Source: Lethocerus indicus
Lineage: Eukaryota; Arthropoda; Insecta; Hemiptera; Belostomatidae
DNA: 64,000 nt
Assembly: GCA_019843655.1 (NCBI GenBank)
Contig: JACDQD010000009.1
Location: 4,239,204-4,303,203 of the forward strand
Reading direction: 5' to 3'
The notes below the pieces were generated by a model. The model searched no databases, was not told the origin of the DNA, and was given only the letters and a program-made list of their open reading frames with translations. The position numbers and the translations under genes are program-made. Position 1 is the first letter of the stretch. Every line of letters begins with the position of its first letter. Positions 48,258 to 60,922 of this stretch are shown here, piece by piece.

Positions 48258-49455
48258 ATACTTATGAACTTACGTCATACAGAAATAATCTTTGTACTTA
48301 GTGTGCATGGGAAAATTGATGGGAAAAATATAATAATTGAGCATAAAAAGGTTGTTATTACATAAATAATTTACTGGAGTTATTTATTAATGTGGAGTTA
48401 TTTATTTATCTGAGACTTGTTTTATCGTGGTTTTCACACAGGTGTTCTACTGTACTAACGCGAATAATATATTGTGAGATTACCACAATACCACAATTTT
48501 TAGTGGATTAGTGGTTTTACTGGTAGCCGGTGGAAACATCAAAGACACTGGCAGTATTTTCGGAGAACTTGTTAAACGTGCCTCCCGTATTTAACGACGA
48601 ATACAGTTCCGACATTTTTTATTTTATCGCAGATTTTTCTTGACGAGGACATGTACATAAACATATATAAACAGCTATAAACAGGATATAAAAAGCTTAC
48701 CAGACTGTTTTCCATTCTCGGCCCCCTACTCCGGATCCGCCCCGCGTCCTTATCAGCGTCTGTCGCGCCTGTCTGAGCAAACAGCTCACGGGGGCCTACC
48801 TCCCGTTACTGTCCGCGGCTTATCTCTCCCGGTTTCGGGTTCTTCCCGGGTGAAGGAACTTGGTGTAGGAAATTGGTTCTTAGGGACGCTCCCTTCACCA
48901 ACAAGTATTCGCTCGGACCAAACCTCGTATAAATAAATTATTTTCTTTGCCTCTTTTTTTAGAAACATTCTCTTTTCCGGTTGGCATTTGTGAAAGTTTC
49001 CCACTCAATACTGTTGCCGCTGGTTTCTGCCCACGAATCTTAAGGAAAGTTTTCAGGAAACTTTTTAGGAAAAATCCACTTGTCCGGAGATCGGGAGAAA
49101 AAACCCTCCCTTATATATAGCGGGGCTGTGTTTCTGTCAAGTGCTTCTTCCTGTTTCAGGGCTCAAGTTGGTTTAAAATTAGGTCTTCGCCTCGTGGACA
49201 GTACTGTGTTACTTTTGCACTATCCCAGTCGGTAATTATGTTTTTGATTGATGAATTTTCTTCGGGCCTTCACCGAAGAATAAGGTTTAAAACACTTTGT
49301 TTTTAATCTTTGTCTGTATCAGGGCGCGGTAAGAATTGTAGAACACACTTGTAGGACATTCCTGTAATCAGTCATCATTTGTTCGTCTACTCCGTACGTC
49401 GTTCGGACAAGACGTTGGGGCCATCGATCATCGGTTTCGAACGGCGTCATCTCCC

Positions 49456-49468
49456 CTCTCTCTCTCTC
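49456..49468 (+). repeat. CT microsatellite
   Basis: A short run of about six CT units. No function evident. Confidence 0.85.
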
Positions 49469-51192
49469 GAACATTTCAAGCGTTATTCGGATTCCGATAA
49501 ACCTCCGAGAGCGAGAAATTCCAAAATATTTGTGCCTTGAGTCACGAAAAGGGGCCGATCCTTATGCACGACGCGCGTTACGCAATCCTCTGTTCTAGAT
49601 TGGCTGTTTACATGAATAGAAATGATACAGTTCGCCGGCTTCCGGCCGTGTGCCTCGCTCTCAGTCCCGAGATATGTACGGACTTTTAAACCTCGGTAAT
49701 GCCCCCGCACGCTGTAAATGCACCGTAATTATATTGAAATTGAGAACCCGCCCCCTTGGGAACCTGGTGGTCCCCCAGTCTAGTTTTAATAATGAGACCA
49801 CAAGCAGGCACTTTGTAAGCTAACAGCCCTTTATTTACGACCGTCTTTAATGCCTCTAGAAATAAAGTTTCTTCAGAATACGACGGTAAATTTCTGTTAG
49901 CGTTATTATAATTATTTAAAAGGTGACCGACTTTTTTAGTATAAAAAGTAGTGTAAATAATGTATTGGCAGTACTATAATATTTGAGAACAGAAGTTCTA
50001 ACATTGATTGAAAGGATACAGGTACTTCAAAAAGTTCAAAGAATATTTCATTTATTAGAAATTGACTGATGAATTTTGAATTTAACGTCGAATTAATGCC
50101 CAATTTGGTATTGCCGTTTCCTCAGTTTCGTTCATAAATACATTCTTGAATTAGTTACCTTGTTATGAAATAGAAGAGCTGGTTTCTCTACGAGTACACG
50201 AGTACTTATGGGTATTCGTATTACCCAGTGTTATATGCTGTCCTATGGGAAAGGAGGTATGCATCTTATATAATACTGGCCGTGATATGGTGTCATTAAT
50301 ATGTAAATCACAGTATTTCGATTCGCTCTTAAATATCATTTTTTTACGATCAAAGCGCAGATCTGATGGATTTAATGGACCCCCTCATGACTTGATTGTA
50401 GGCTTTATATACTTAATTTCTAGCTCAAGTATGTGTTCACTTGACCTGACAATGTTTGCTCAATCAGTTATTCAAAAGAACATGACTTTTGACTGCGCTG
50501 TTGGGCGGCGTAGAGCCGGGTCAAAAAATCCGCCGAAGGCAAATGAGGTTGATATTTAATGAGGACTTTTCATGACGCCTCATTTTCCTCTGACATGGCT
50601 CGTCGGAGCTCTCGAGGGCCGGAATTTTTTAATCTCGTTGGCATTTCTCTCTGATGAGGTATTATGTCTGACAACAATGATGATATACGCCATTCGTTTT
50701 AGACGTGGGGTTATACTTTTTGATCTGTTTCATATGGGAAGTTCCATTACAATATTTTAACGAATTAAATTCGCCACATTTTATCATTGTGATGCAACAT
50801 TGTTCAGTGAAATAATAAAACATCTTACGGGCGAATTCTCGGGTGTCGAATTGAGGATAATTTGACAAGTCCTTGTGGAAAATTTCGCGCTCGGTGAACA
50901 AGAATTTATAATATATGTAATAACGCTATATAATTATATGTAACTATTTTCTTTCGTTATTCGAAAGGTTGATAAAAGTTTTATATTGAGATTCTTTATC
51001 AGAACTCCAGAGTTGCGTGTCCATAATTGATGCTCTCCTAGGTGTCTACACGCACCCCACGGAAACCCCCTCTATTAGCTATTCTTACGAGACAGCCGTG
51101 AAAGATGGCCCAGAGGGGGAGAGGATCTGAGGATACCTGTTAAATAATGAAATCCAATAGACTATTCAGAGGGGAAACAGAAGGGATAGAAT

Positions 51193-51230
51193 TGAGTGAG
51201 TGAGAGGGAGTGAGAGGGAGGGAGAGAGGG
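51193..51230 (+). repeat. GA-rich purine tract
   Basis: GAGAGGGAGTGAGAGGGAGG-type units, purines except for isolated T. A second such tract lies about 130 bp downstream. Confidence 0.85.
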
Positions 51231-51357
51231 GCGCCAGGGGAAACAATAATGGTGGCGGTGGTGGCTGCACTGCCCCCGCCTCTGTCCGGGGAAATCGATA
51301 GCAGACGGGTGAATAACCAGACCTAGGGGTGCCAACACAACAACAGGTAAAACCCTA

Positions 51358-51411
51358 GAGAGCGAGAGAGAGATAGAGGGAGGGAGGGAGGGATGGAGGG
51401 AAGAGAGCGAG
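51358..51411 (+). repeat. GA/GGGA-rich purine tract
   Basis: GAGAGAGA, then several GGGA units, then GAGAG. Together with 51193-51230 it makes a roughly 220-bp zone rich in potential GAGA-factor sites. Confidence 0.88.
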
Positions 51412-53503
51412 GACCCGAGAGGTGGACCGACGGCATTCCACACGACGCCGATGTGAGCACCCTCGCTTTATAATTGTGTCGCTTCGGTGCTTATTAGGCA
51501 ACTTCTCGAATTAAACCGAAAAAATAAGATAGAACGAAGAAAGAATGCCGCTTGGCACGAGGCCCGACTTGCCCACGAAATTCGGAAATCCGTTTCCATA
51601 ATTCGGCTAATTTTTATAAAAAGGAAGAGAGACTGTATTTTTCCTGCCACCAACAAATTCTTGCAATATGTTGTAACTAATAGTTAGTAATTATATGAAA
51701 GGCTAAGTTGACAGCGTGTACACCACACCCATGGAGAATTAATTAGTTTTCGTTTATGTAAATCGTCCGAAACGGTTTTTAATGTAGTTTTTCCCCGAAT
51801 ATCTTTTTATTTCTAAATCAACCGAATGAAAATAGTGAAGACGATAGATTTATAATATCGCAGATTGGCTCCATTGGCGAAATGATGTCTTACGTAAAAA
51901 AGCTTGGAGTAGGGTGGAGGCTACTTTCCCGAATACTTTCTATGAACTTTACCCGATGAAAGACGCTTTCATTGGTCAGTTTCGTGGGAAAAAATCTGGT
52001 GGGATTTCGCTTGCGAAAACCCGGTTTCATCCAAGTGAATGATAAAAGGAAATACCTCGTTATTCATAAACCAAAAGGACCATTCGAGGGGAAGTTAATT
52101 ATATATTTTAATAAAACTCCTGGAGAAATTTTGCTTATTTTATGTAGAAATTACTACGTTACAAATGTCGAATGCAACAGTGTTATAGGGAATTTCGGCG
52201 GATAGCTAATAGGCGGAAGTAGGGCCGGTAATGGATTCCGGACAGAAAGATTTTTTTATTCGGGTTTTGAATGGACCCAATTTAACCGAGCGTCGAAAAA
52301 GCCGGACAGGAAATCTATTCTGTTTTTTATCATTTACGAGGCATTCACTGGCTGGCTGGAAGGCTGCTGCTTCGATACCTTTACACTAACGAGCAAAATG
52401 GATCCTTTCAAAGATTCAAATAAAAGTGCCGCCAATAAAGCGTTATGATAGCACACCGATTCTCATCCACTGTGAGCGTTTACAATCGATTCGGTTTCTA
52501 AAGCTCGGTGGTTCTCAAATTGAATTTTGGTCTCATTTACAGATTCTACACGAATTTGACTCAATCATTATATAGTTTACTTAAATATCAGAACTTTATA
52601 GATTCGGAGGCTCTTGAAGGTTTGGATTATCATCGTTCTACTGCATTCACTGAGTAGGTTTTGAGCTACATTAGACGAGTGGAGGCACATTAAATTACAA
52701 AAGTGATTTCGATTTATAAAGTGAAATAATGGAAATAACGAATAAATAGGACCGGGTACAGTATTTTTTGGTATGGCGGCAGGATAATATAGAACTATAA
52801 GCCGTTTTGATAAATGGGAGTCCGGAAATTGATATTTGTTCCTCGTTGAGGACCACAAAGTGAATACACAAGTTCCAATTCGCTTTGAGCGTTTTGTATA
52901 TGACGAAATTTCACTCTTGTACAGACGATTAAAAAGAAAAAGAAAAACTCCTGCGGTCGTTTTGAAAGGCTAAACGGACCAACCTCTCATCGTCCTGCTT
53001 TGATACGGTTAACAGAAACCTGTTCTTTGAAAGGGAGGCATGCCGGGGGAAAATAACCTTCGGGGCAATTTCCGTTTCAACCCGTCGTCCACCGAAATGA
53101 TTTATTATCATTATATGTGGCTTGATCGTTTAAAATATTATTTCTCCGAATATTTTCATCTCTGAGTTTGGCAATTTTTAAACACGTAAGCAGATTAATG
53201 AGGCAATTACTTATTTTGGGTTGCCGGCTAAGCGTAAGACCAAATCGGTGACTGGGGAGGATTTTAAACAGAAGAGAAAGACAAAGTGTTGTAAAAATAT
53301 TTTTAAAACGAAATATAAAGACCGCATTATAGTGAACAACAGAAACCGGTCTTGCGAATGAAAGAATTGCGTTACCATTAACAAATTGTAACACAACGAG
53401 AAAATTACTGTGTACTGAACAATCTGAAAGAAACAAATTTATCGCCTACTAATGTCCAACTCCGCAACTTGACGCTTTAGATGGGTACCGATTAGATATT
53501 ATA

Positions 53504-53515
53504 GAAACCGGTTTC
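53504..53515. promoter_or_regulatory. Grainyhead-like palindromic site
   Basis: GAAACCGGTTTC is a perfect 12-bp palindrome containing AACCGGTT, the preferred core of Grainyhead-family factors. Further AACCGGTT cores lie at 28851-28858 and 44958-44965. The match is direct. Binding is speculative. Confidence 0.3.
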
Positions 53516-56218
53516 GTTCAGACCCATACGACCGGGAGGACCGTATTTATTGACGAGTTGTATAATTATGCAATTAAGGACAGAGCACAAAGAGATAAAG
53601 ACGGTTATATTAACGCCCGAAGAATGTACACAGTGCACTAACGGCATTATCGGTTTCTGACGTCGTTAATGGACCATCGCTGAATGGAGGCTGGAACGCT
53701 CGAAACCTCTCTTGGACTTCTCTTCAACATGTTTCGACCCGGGTATTCTTTTAAGAAACCAAAAATACGGTGCTGGTTTTTTTTTGGTTTGGTGTCATAA
53801 AATACTTGTTGAGAAAAGGCCAGACGAGTGTGGGCGTCGGTATTTATACTTTAGAAAATATATACATTTTTTTTTCTGTTCGGCGCGTCAATTAAACTGG
53901 TTATTTACGAGTTCGTCGAATCCGGGGACATGGCGGCCGTGTACTGTCTTTTAACCCCGCCTGACTTATCCTTTTCAATAAATCTGATTCAGTGATCTTT
54001 TCCGTTTCTCAAGAGGCCAGTGACCGGATATACGTCGCTATTTTTGGTTACTTCCGTCCTGGGATCTCCCTCTACCTGAAACTGTGCAAGCGTTAGCTTT
54101 ACAGCCTATAAGTTCCCATGCAGGGAAGCCTCGAGGGGACGTTTGTAGCTTGCGCGTCGAAACTGTCTCACCGCTCGATCTAATCTTAAAATTATATACA
54201 TTAAACTGACTTTTGAACCTTCGGAACTGCGTCCCGTTCCATTCAGGATGTTGAATCATGCCACATGTTGAGACCGTTCCTACTACGACTTGTGCCGAGG
54301 GCAAAAGGAAAAAAAAGAAGCCTCACATCTGGAGAAACGGCTCTCGTATTTGGTCTTGTCTCGGGGCAGGCCTTAATACCAAAGGCGGTGCGAGTGAATA
54401 AGCCCTTATTAAATACAATCCTGCAGTAGGAAACTAATAAATCAATATGTTTAACCCTTGTAAATGTTAGAGCATGTATGGTTTCCAAACTTGGGACTTA
54501 CGACAGTCCCTTATATTAATAATATATATAATAAATAAATATTTGAAATACCGAATACTCTTTTTGAACTTCGAGTGAAAATTAGAATCATTAAAAAAGA
54601 TTATTAAAATAAACTTTATTTAGAATTTAACCTCGTATCCCAAATGTAAGTGTTATTAAGTTGTTACTCCATATGTACTGTATCTTATGCCAATAACGTC
54701 CTGCGAATGGTCCAAGTTCAAAGTGCTGCACTGAAGCTTATATATAGTAAAAAGAAAGTGTCAACGAGCTGAGAATGTTTGAAAGCGTACTGACTACATG
54801 AAATGCATAAAACATATCGCGACCTTTCGCTATTATTATTTCGGTAGCGTAGTGTGAGTGGGGCGGAGAGGCGGGCGGGGGTGGCGACCGGCGAGAAAGA
54901 CCACGTGTAGAAACTGGTTTATCCCAGTCGTATTTCTTTTGTGGGGGCCCGGACCGAGCGTTTTGTTGGGGCCCAAGCCCCGTTATGCCGGCCGGATAGA
55001 AATCCGGGGGTCCTCCTCCTCAACGCTGTCTATAAATCACCCTCGAGGAGGCGGGCAGACCGACGTCTTGAAAATTACAGGGGGAACCTCCTAAACAACA
55101 CTAGGGAGAGGGGTGCCTCTACTAATTTGTTTTGACCGGGTGAAAGTGCGAGGCTACACTCCTTACCCGGGTCCTCGATTATCGGCCCCGTGACTCCGAA
55201 CACGAAAATTGGCTCCCTTGTTACATTTTTTCGGAGAGACAGAGTCGTTCTTTATACGAGGAAACTTTTTAAAAACTCACGTCACTCGGTACCGCGGAAA
55301 TATCCCAGGATTTGCTGACAAATAGCAAATAAATAATGTCTGGAAGAAGGGTTTAATCACTGAATAACAACACAGAAATATGACACTTCCGGTTAAGATC
55401 GCGTGATGATGTTGGAAGAATATCGGTTGACACCCAGCTGTTCCGGGATTTTTCATGCTTTCGGAAACCTGAGTGGGCTCCATCGGTTCCATCATCAGTG
55501 TCCGACTGAAGAGTGGATCGACTTGCGGTTCTAATATATACGCGGAGGTGAGGTGTCGTTAATCCTCTCGGGATTGTTTATGTTTACAGATTTATAGGCT
55601 GACGGGTGTAACACTTGTGGTTACCGCCTTAGGCCCCGTCCATCCCTAGTCGGGAGGGGGATAGGCCCACCAGTCTGTTCTCCCGGCTTATCGTGATAAA
55701 TTATATTCGTTCTTTTTTTAATTTTAATCTATTTCTCGCCGAAAATAACTTATATATATGATCATTTATTATCACCTGACTCAGCGAATTTCAGCAATGG
55801 AATCGGGACATAAATAAAGTCACTGAACAGTTAGTGTCTCGCAAAAGTAAAGTGTAACATTCAATAGCCTGACGAAATCATGGATAGAAATCAAGCGTTT
55901 TGGGAACTTATTATAGTTTTACTTACTATAAAACTTTCATATTAAGTTACTACCGACTATGAGTTGTGATTGAATCATGTTGATGATAGATTTATATGGG
56001 TTAATGAGGTGTATGGGCTCCGATGTATCCGATGTTGCGTCGAACCGGGCGTCGACCATTTAAACTGGATGAATCCGTCCTTGTGGGCTAAACGAGTGGG
56101 CGAACAGAAGAGGATGCTCTTGTTTACGTTCGTTTAATCGGTGGGGTCTCCTGCCGGTCGGGATTGGCTAGGTCGGGAGACCCGACCCTTCTTCTGCCGT
56201 CCATATGGGCCCGGCTTC

Positions 56219-56241
56219 CTCTCTCCCTCCCTCTCTCTCCC
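56219..56241 (+). repeat. CT/CCCT pyrimidine tract
   Basis: CTCTCTCCCTCCCTCTCTCTCC. It is followed by CAG but then GTCACC, so it is not a ratchet-type site. Confidence 0.85.
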
Positions 56242-58174
56242 AGTCACCCCGGAGTCATTAATGGACCGAAATAACGCGCCCTCCTTTAGAGGCCTTCCAT
56301 GATTTATTCTGAATTCATCGACCGGACGCATTAGAATCAGCTGGACTTATTCAACCTTCAGAATCCTTCTGACCCTTCAGTCGTCAGAAGAGAAACTCTG
56401 TTTTATAAATGGTTTTTCTAGTGCATTCTCTTGTCCGATTGGTATCAGTGAATATTTTACACTCAAACTGCCTGGCGATTGCTTCTTTAAAACAAAGGTC
56501 TGAACTAATTTATTTACCTTCGTGAAAGGGACCGGTTTTGGTACAGTGTAATCGTCAGTACGTAAATAAAGTTTTATGTTTAATTATTCTCTTTTCCGGC
56601 ATCCCCTCAATTGGTTGGCCCGAGGTTACACCGGTTTCGGGTCCTCGCTGTCGTCAGCAATATTAGGTATTATTAAAGTCAAGACTAAATCACGATATCT
56701 AGTGTTTTAACTTGTTTGACTAATAAGAGCCTACTGTCCCGTGCTATAATAAACCTCGAAATACTTGAGGCGTCGATGCTTCAATGAATAATAATGACCG
56801 TCGCCCTGTCTCTTCAATGATACCCGGACAATGAAAACAGGAAAAAGGGCGTTGAACCCATAAAGCAAAAGGTTTAGGTGCCACATTGAGTAGGTCGGGA
56901 TTTAGGAGCGGGCTATTTCCGAAAATTCCTAACAGGACGTGAATGGGGTTCCCACTAATAACGACGTCCGAATGGTGGTCCCGAAATAACAGCTCTGCCT
57001 CCTGATGATTTGTTAACATCCGATGGGGGTCTTCAGCTGTTCGCCATTTAAAGGTATTAGTCGAATCCCCCCATCCCCCCCTCGGCCGTTAACCGGCTAA
57101 TGCGCCCCGGTTCGAATGCAAGGCGTGACCCTGCTCGTAAATAACATTGCTCCCGACATATCCTCTTGTATCCTTTAAGCCTAAAAGGTCGCCGCCTTAA
57201 AAGGTTAGGCCGCGGTGATATACTTTCGCGCTATATCGGAGCCGCTTCAGTAAATGCCTCTTCTCTCGAAGTGTACAAACGCTGTAAAGACCGGTAATTT
57301 GTAAATTGTAAAGTAATTAATAAGAGACGCCTTATCGAAAATATGAGCAGTGACTGTGGTGATTTCTTCACGTCCACGCTTGAGTAATTACCTTCCGGCT
57401 CTTATCTCGTGTACGCTCGGCGACTGTTAATTTAATTCCTGTTTTTCCCCTCTTTTAACCGTTAACGAAGTTTTTTACCGGTCTTCCGAATCAAACTTTT
57501 TCAATCCCAATATATTCGCCGCCTTTTCTAGACAACTCGCAAACTATTCCTATCCCATGTGCCGTTAGACGGGTTCTCCGAATTGTCCGGACTTAATTGA
57601 TTTCAAGATTAACCCTCTATTTAAAGGTAGGCCGTTCCATTCCTATTTCTATCCGGGAACCAACCTTTACTGCCAATGCTTCGGCGAACGGCTCATTAAA
57701 AATAGTCGCTTCTCGGAGCGCCGGAATCGTTTATAGAGCGATTTGCGCTTAACTGCAGTTCAACGGCGGAATCCACATCCCGTATTTATCTCAGATTTTA
57801 CCGAGTCTTTCAATAACTCGAACTTGAAACTATTTTCGTTACATAAAGCATACCGGCCTTATTGGATGGTCCTATTTGGAATAGGATTCTTTTTTTTCTA
57901 GAAATAATCAAGGATTATTTACATAACGGACTTACGAGTTTACACTGATTCGAGGACGTTTCTGACTCGCGTTGGCTTCGCCCTGCTTGAAGGGCTTCGG
58001 TGACCCCCGACCCGTCTCCCATCAACAAGTATTGTTGCGAAATGAGGAAACCTCGTGAAATGAAAAAAATAGAGTAAAAACAGATATTTAAAAACGTTTG
58101 CTAGTTATTGACAACGGTCTTGCTGGAAAAATTGTTAAATCTTAAGAGAACTTAAAGATACCTGTTAGTGAGGT

Positions 58175-58185
58175 GGGGGGGGGGG
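58175..58185 (+). repeat. poly-G tract (11 G)
   Basis: Eleven G residues preceded by GGT. The exact length may be unreliable in an assembly. Confidence 0.9.
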
Positions 58186-60400
58186 AGGATAGAGGTCATA
58201 ATTCTTGCCATATTCACTTTCCACTGGTTTGGGCTTCACATTTCCGGTCTCAACCGGAAGCACCTAAACATGCCAGGTTTCTAGGATGGCTGGTATATTG
58301 CCAAATGCTGATCAATTGTTTGACTTAAAAATGTTAATAATACTTTTCTATAATAACCGACATTTTAATTAATTAATCCGACCGAATATTTGAACCGTAT
58401 TCATTGTTCTTGTTCGATAACACTGCCGGAGAAGCCTTAATTGTGAACGCTCGGCCTCCAATTTTCCTTTGTAATCGGTCGACGTCTCTCGTGGTGGGAC
58501 GTGCTCCCGTTTGAACCGTTTGTCCGGCGGCGGACGATGGTAGATAGAGGAATTGAATATTCTCCGGGTGTAGGAGGAGGAGCAGATGAAATTGTGGGGG
58601 CGCGGAGGAATGCCCCCCCGGGTCTCTACAGTGTATTCAAGGCTACCGTCTATGGCTCGGTATGCGCCACCGGTTCTGATTCGGGGATCTGAATCTTATT
58701 TACTTTTTTTATTTCGAATTCCATTTATGGGCCGCCTTTTAATTTCAAAACCGCTAAAACGCTCCCATCCCTCGTGGACCTCGTGTTTATTTTGAGTGCA
58801 ACATTATATTGGTTACATTCATGTAAATGTTGAATATTGCGTTACGTCTTTCCTTTGGCTCTGGGACCATTTTTGGCTTTTCCACCTACGGAGCATCCTG
58901 TTCACGTCATTTATTATTCACATATATACGGATCTGTAACAACAATCGAAATAAACAATTTGTTAGATATGGACGCGTTACGATGGCCAGGTTCCATAAA
59001 GAATTTTCGCAGCCTTATCCGATGTTTATATTAGTTGGACAGTATTGTTTTATATCGCGATGTTTTTGTCCTCTGCCTGTTTTGTGCCTTTGGAAAAATC
59101 TCGATTAATGGAATAAAAATATGTTCAGGGATAGATTCTCTGTTTTTCTTAGGAGAGGTTCTCCTGTTGCATCGTTGCCTGAGCAGGAGGGAATCAAATC
59201 CAGGGCAGGTGCTCATTGTGTTCCTTTGTCTTGGGCTCCCTCCGTTCCTTCCGAATTGGGACAATAGGTCTCGATTAATCGGGTGATCGGCGGTAACTTG
59301 TCCACGGTACGCGGCGTCGGTACATCCGATCGCTATCTTGAAATACGGTTTCCTCTTTCTCATCTCCTGGTCTATTGTTGTCCGGGGGGTACACCAAGCT
59401 TTTCCCAAGTGGGACATTAAATATAAACGTCGCACCGATTATTTCCAGAGTTAGACAGCCGTGATTTTAACCGAGTTGTTATAACTCAATATGAAATATG
59501 CTATCCCCTCTTGAATTCGACCCGCATGACCGTGAACCACACTTTAGAATGATTAAAATCGGCCGTGCCCGTTTCGGCTTTTGTAAACCGTTTAGCCATC
59601 CGTCGAACCAATTTTCTATTCGTGCGCCGGTTGAGAAACGGGTCGACAAAAATGGACGACATTTGACCAAACCATTGAATAAATAAAAGACAGACTTGGC
59701 CTTCGGTGTCGGTAGGTGCTGACGACGTTGTAAAGATTTTCTATAGACGTGGTTCCCTCGCTGTTATCCACTACGCTGTCGTGACACCGTTTCATTCCAT
59801 TCCAGATACCCGGTGTCGTGTTACAGGCGTCGTTTTATTGCCGGCGTTTTCCTTATTCATGGACACGGTCTCATTTACATGTCTATAAACTTCGAACGCC
59901 TGCTTGTTGGTTCGCGGGGGAGTATACACCATGGTCTTGTGATCGTCCGCCACCCACTGACGAAATGCCACTGAAGATGGTTGGAAGCCAAAACCGGCCT
60001 GGCAAAACACAAAACCTACACAAACGTACTCTTTTATACCGATAAGATATTTGACATTAAAATTGAAAAATCGTAAATTTATTACAATCTTTTATTGAAA
60101 CAGGAACAAATCTTCAGATTCAAAATCAAAATCATAACATTTCTTGGATGGTTTAGATTTTAAAGTTAGTTTTCCAACTAATTAATTCTCTCTTGTATTC
60201 CAATGTACACAATACTCCCGTCCCTCTCTCCTCTCGAGCTATCCGCTAATTTTAATTTAAAATAGCATAAATTAATTGTTTCTGTGTCAGCCTAACTGTT
60301 TAAAATAAGATTGTAAGTTGATTCTTTAACGAGACAAACGGCTTTCGCAAGAGAAAAGCCGTTCCGCGAATAAATCCTTAATTACCTATTCTTGCCAGAG

Positions 60401-60414
60401 CCCCCCCCCCCCCC
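60401..60414 (+). repeat. poly-C tract (14 C)
   Basis: Fourteen consecutive C residues, the longest homopolymer I noticed in the window. Confidence 0.92.
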
Positions 60415-60700
60415 GCCGTTGGTTTTGCAATTGCGGTCGCCGCTTTTGTACGCAAATTGGTTTTTGATTTAAACGATAAGACCGGGGATATTGTCGGGGT
60501 TTGTTGTTGTAGTGTTGTTGTATGTATGCCGTATTGTTGGCCTAGCCGGTTGTCCTCTGAGAGAGGTATTCGCTCTACTAATTGCTTCCGAGACTTCTCT
60601 CGGAGCGTACGATCCCGACCGGCCATATCACAGTACGGGGACATTTCTGATTATTTTATTTTCGCCGAATTGAACTACGGGGCCTCGACACACCTACCCA

Positions 60701-60722
60701 GTCATGACCCGGGTCATGACCC
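60701..60722. promoter_or_regulatory. palindromic nuclear-receptor-like half-site cluster
   Basis: A perfect 20-bp palindrome at 60701-60720 holds TGACCC (60705-60710), GGGTCA (60711-60716) and TGACCC again (60717-60722). These are AGGTCA-like half-sites placed tail to tail and head to head with no spacer. Insect nuclear receptors recognise related half-sites, but zero spacing is unusual for a canonical ecdysone-type element. Binding is inference. Confidence 0.35.
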
Positions 60723-60857
60723 AGTCAAAATTCCGCTTTCCAAAATTTCATTCCCGTCATTCTGCCCAATCCAAATCCTCTCCTCGAATCCTCCATTATC
60801 CATCCATTATCGTCGAAAAAGTGTCACCAGTGGGTGATTTCTTCATTATGAGAACAT

Positions 60858-60922
60858 GTCAGGACAACGCTTAGATTCATTGCACCTATAATAACACGTA
60901 AGATTGTTTGTGCAATAAAAAA
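60858..60922 (+). mobile_element. dispersed repeat family B, copy 2
   Basis: It matches 9655-9715 in the same orientation. ATTGCAC (60879-60885) and GTGCAAT (60910-60916) form an exact 7-bp inverted repeat here, against an imperfect one in copy 1. A short A-run follows, as in copy 1. Confidence 0.55.

Noticed and set aside
48425..48450. TTTTCACACAG|GTGTTC as a ratchet site
   Set aside because: GTGTTC is a poor donor.
57100..57130. tRNA-like B-box GGTTCGAATGC on the + strand
   Set aside because: No cloverleaf can be built from the preceding 70 bases.
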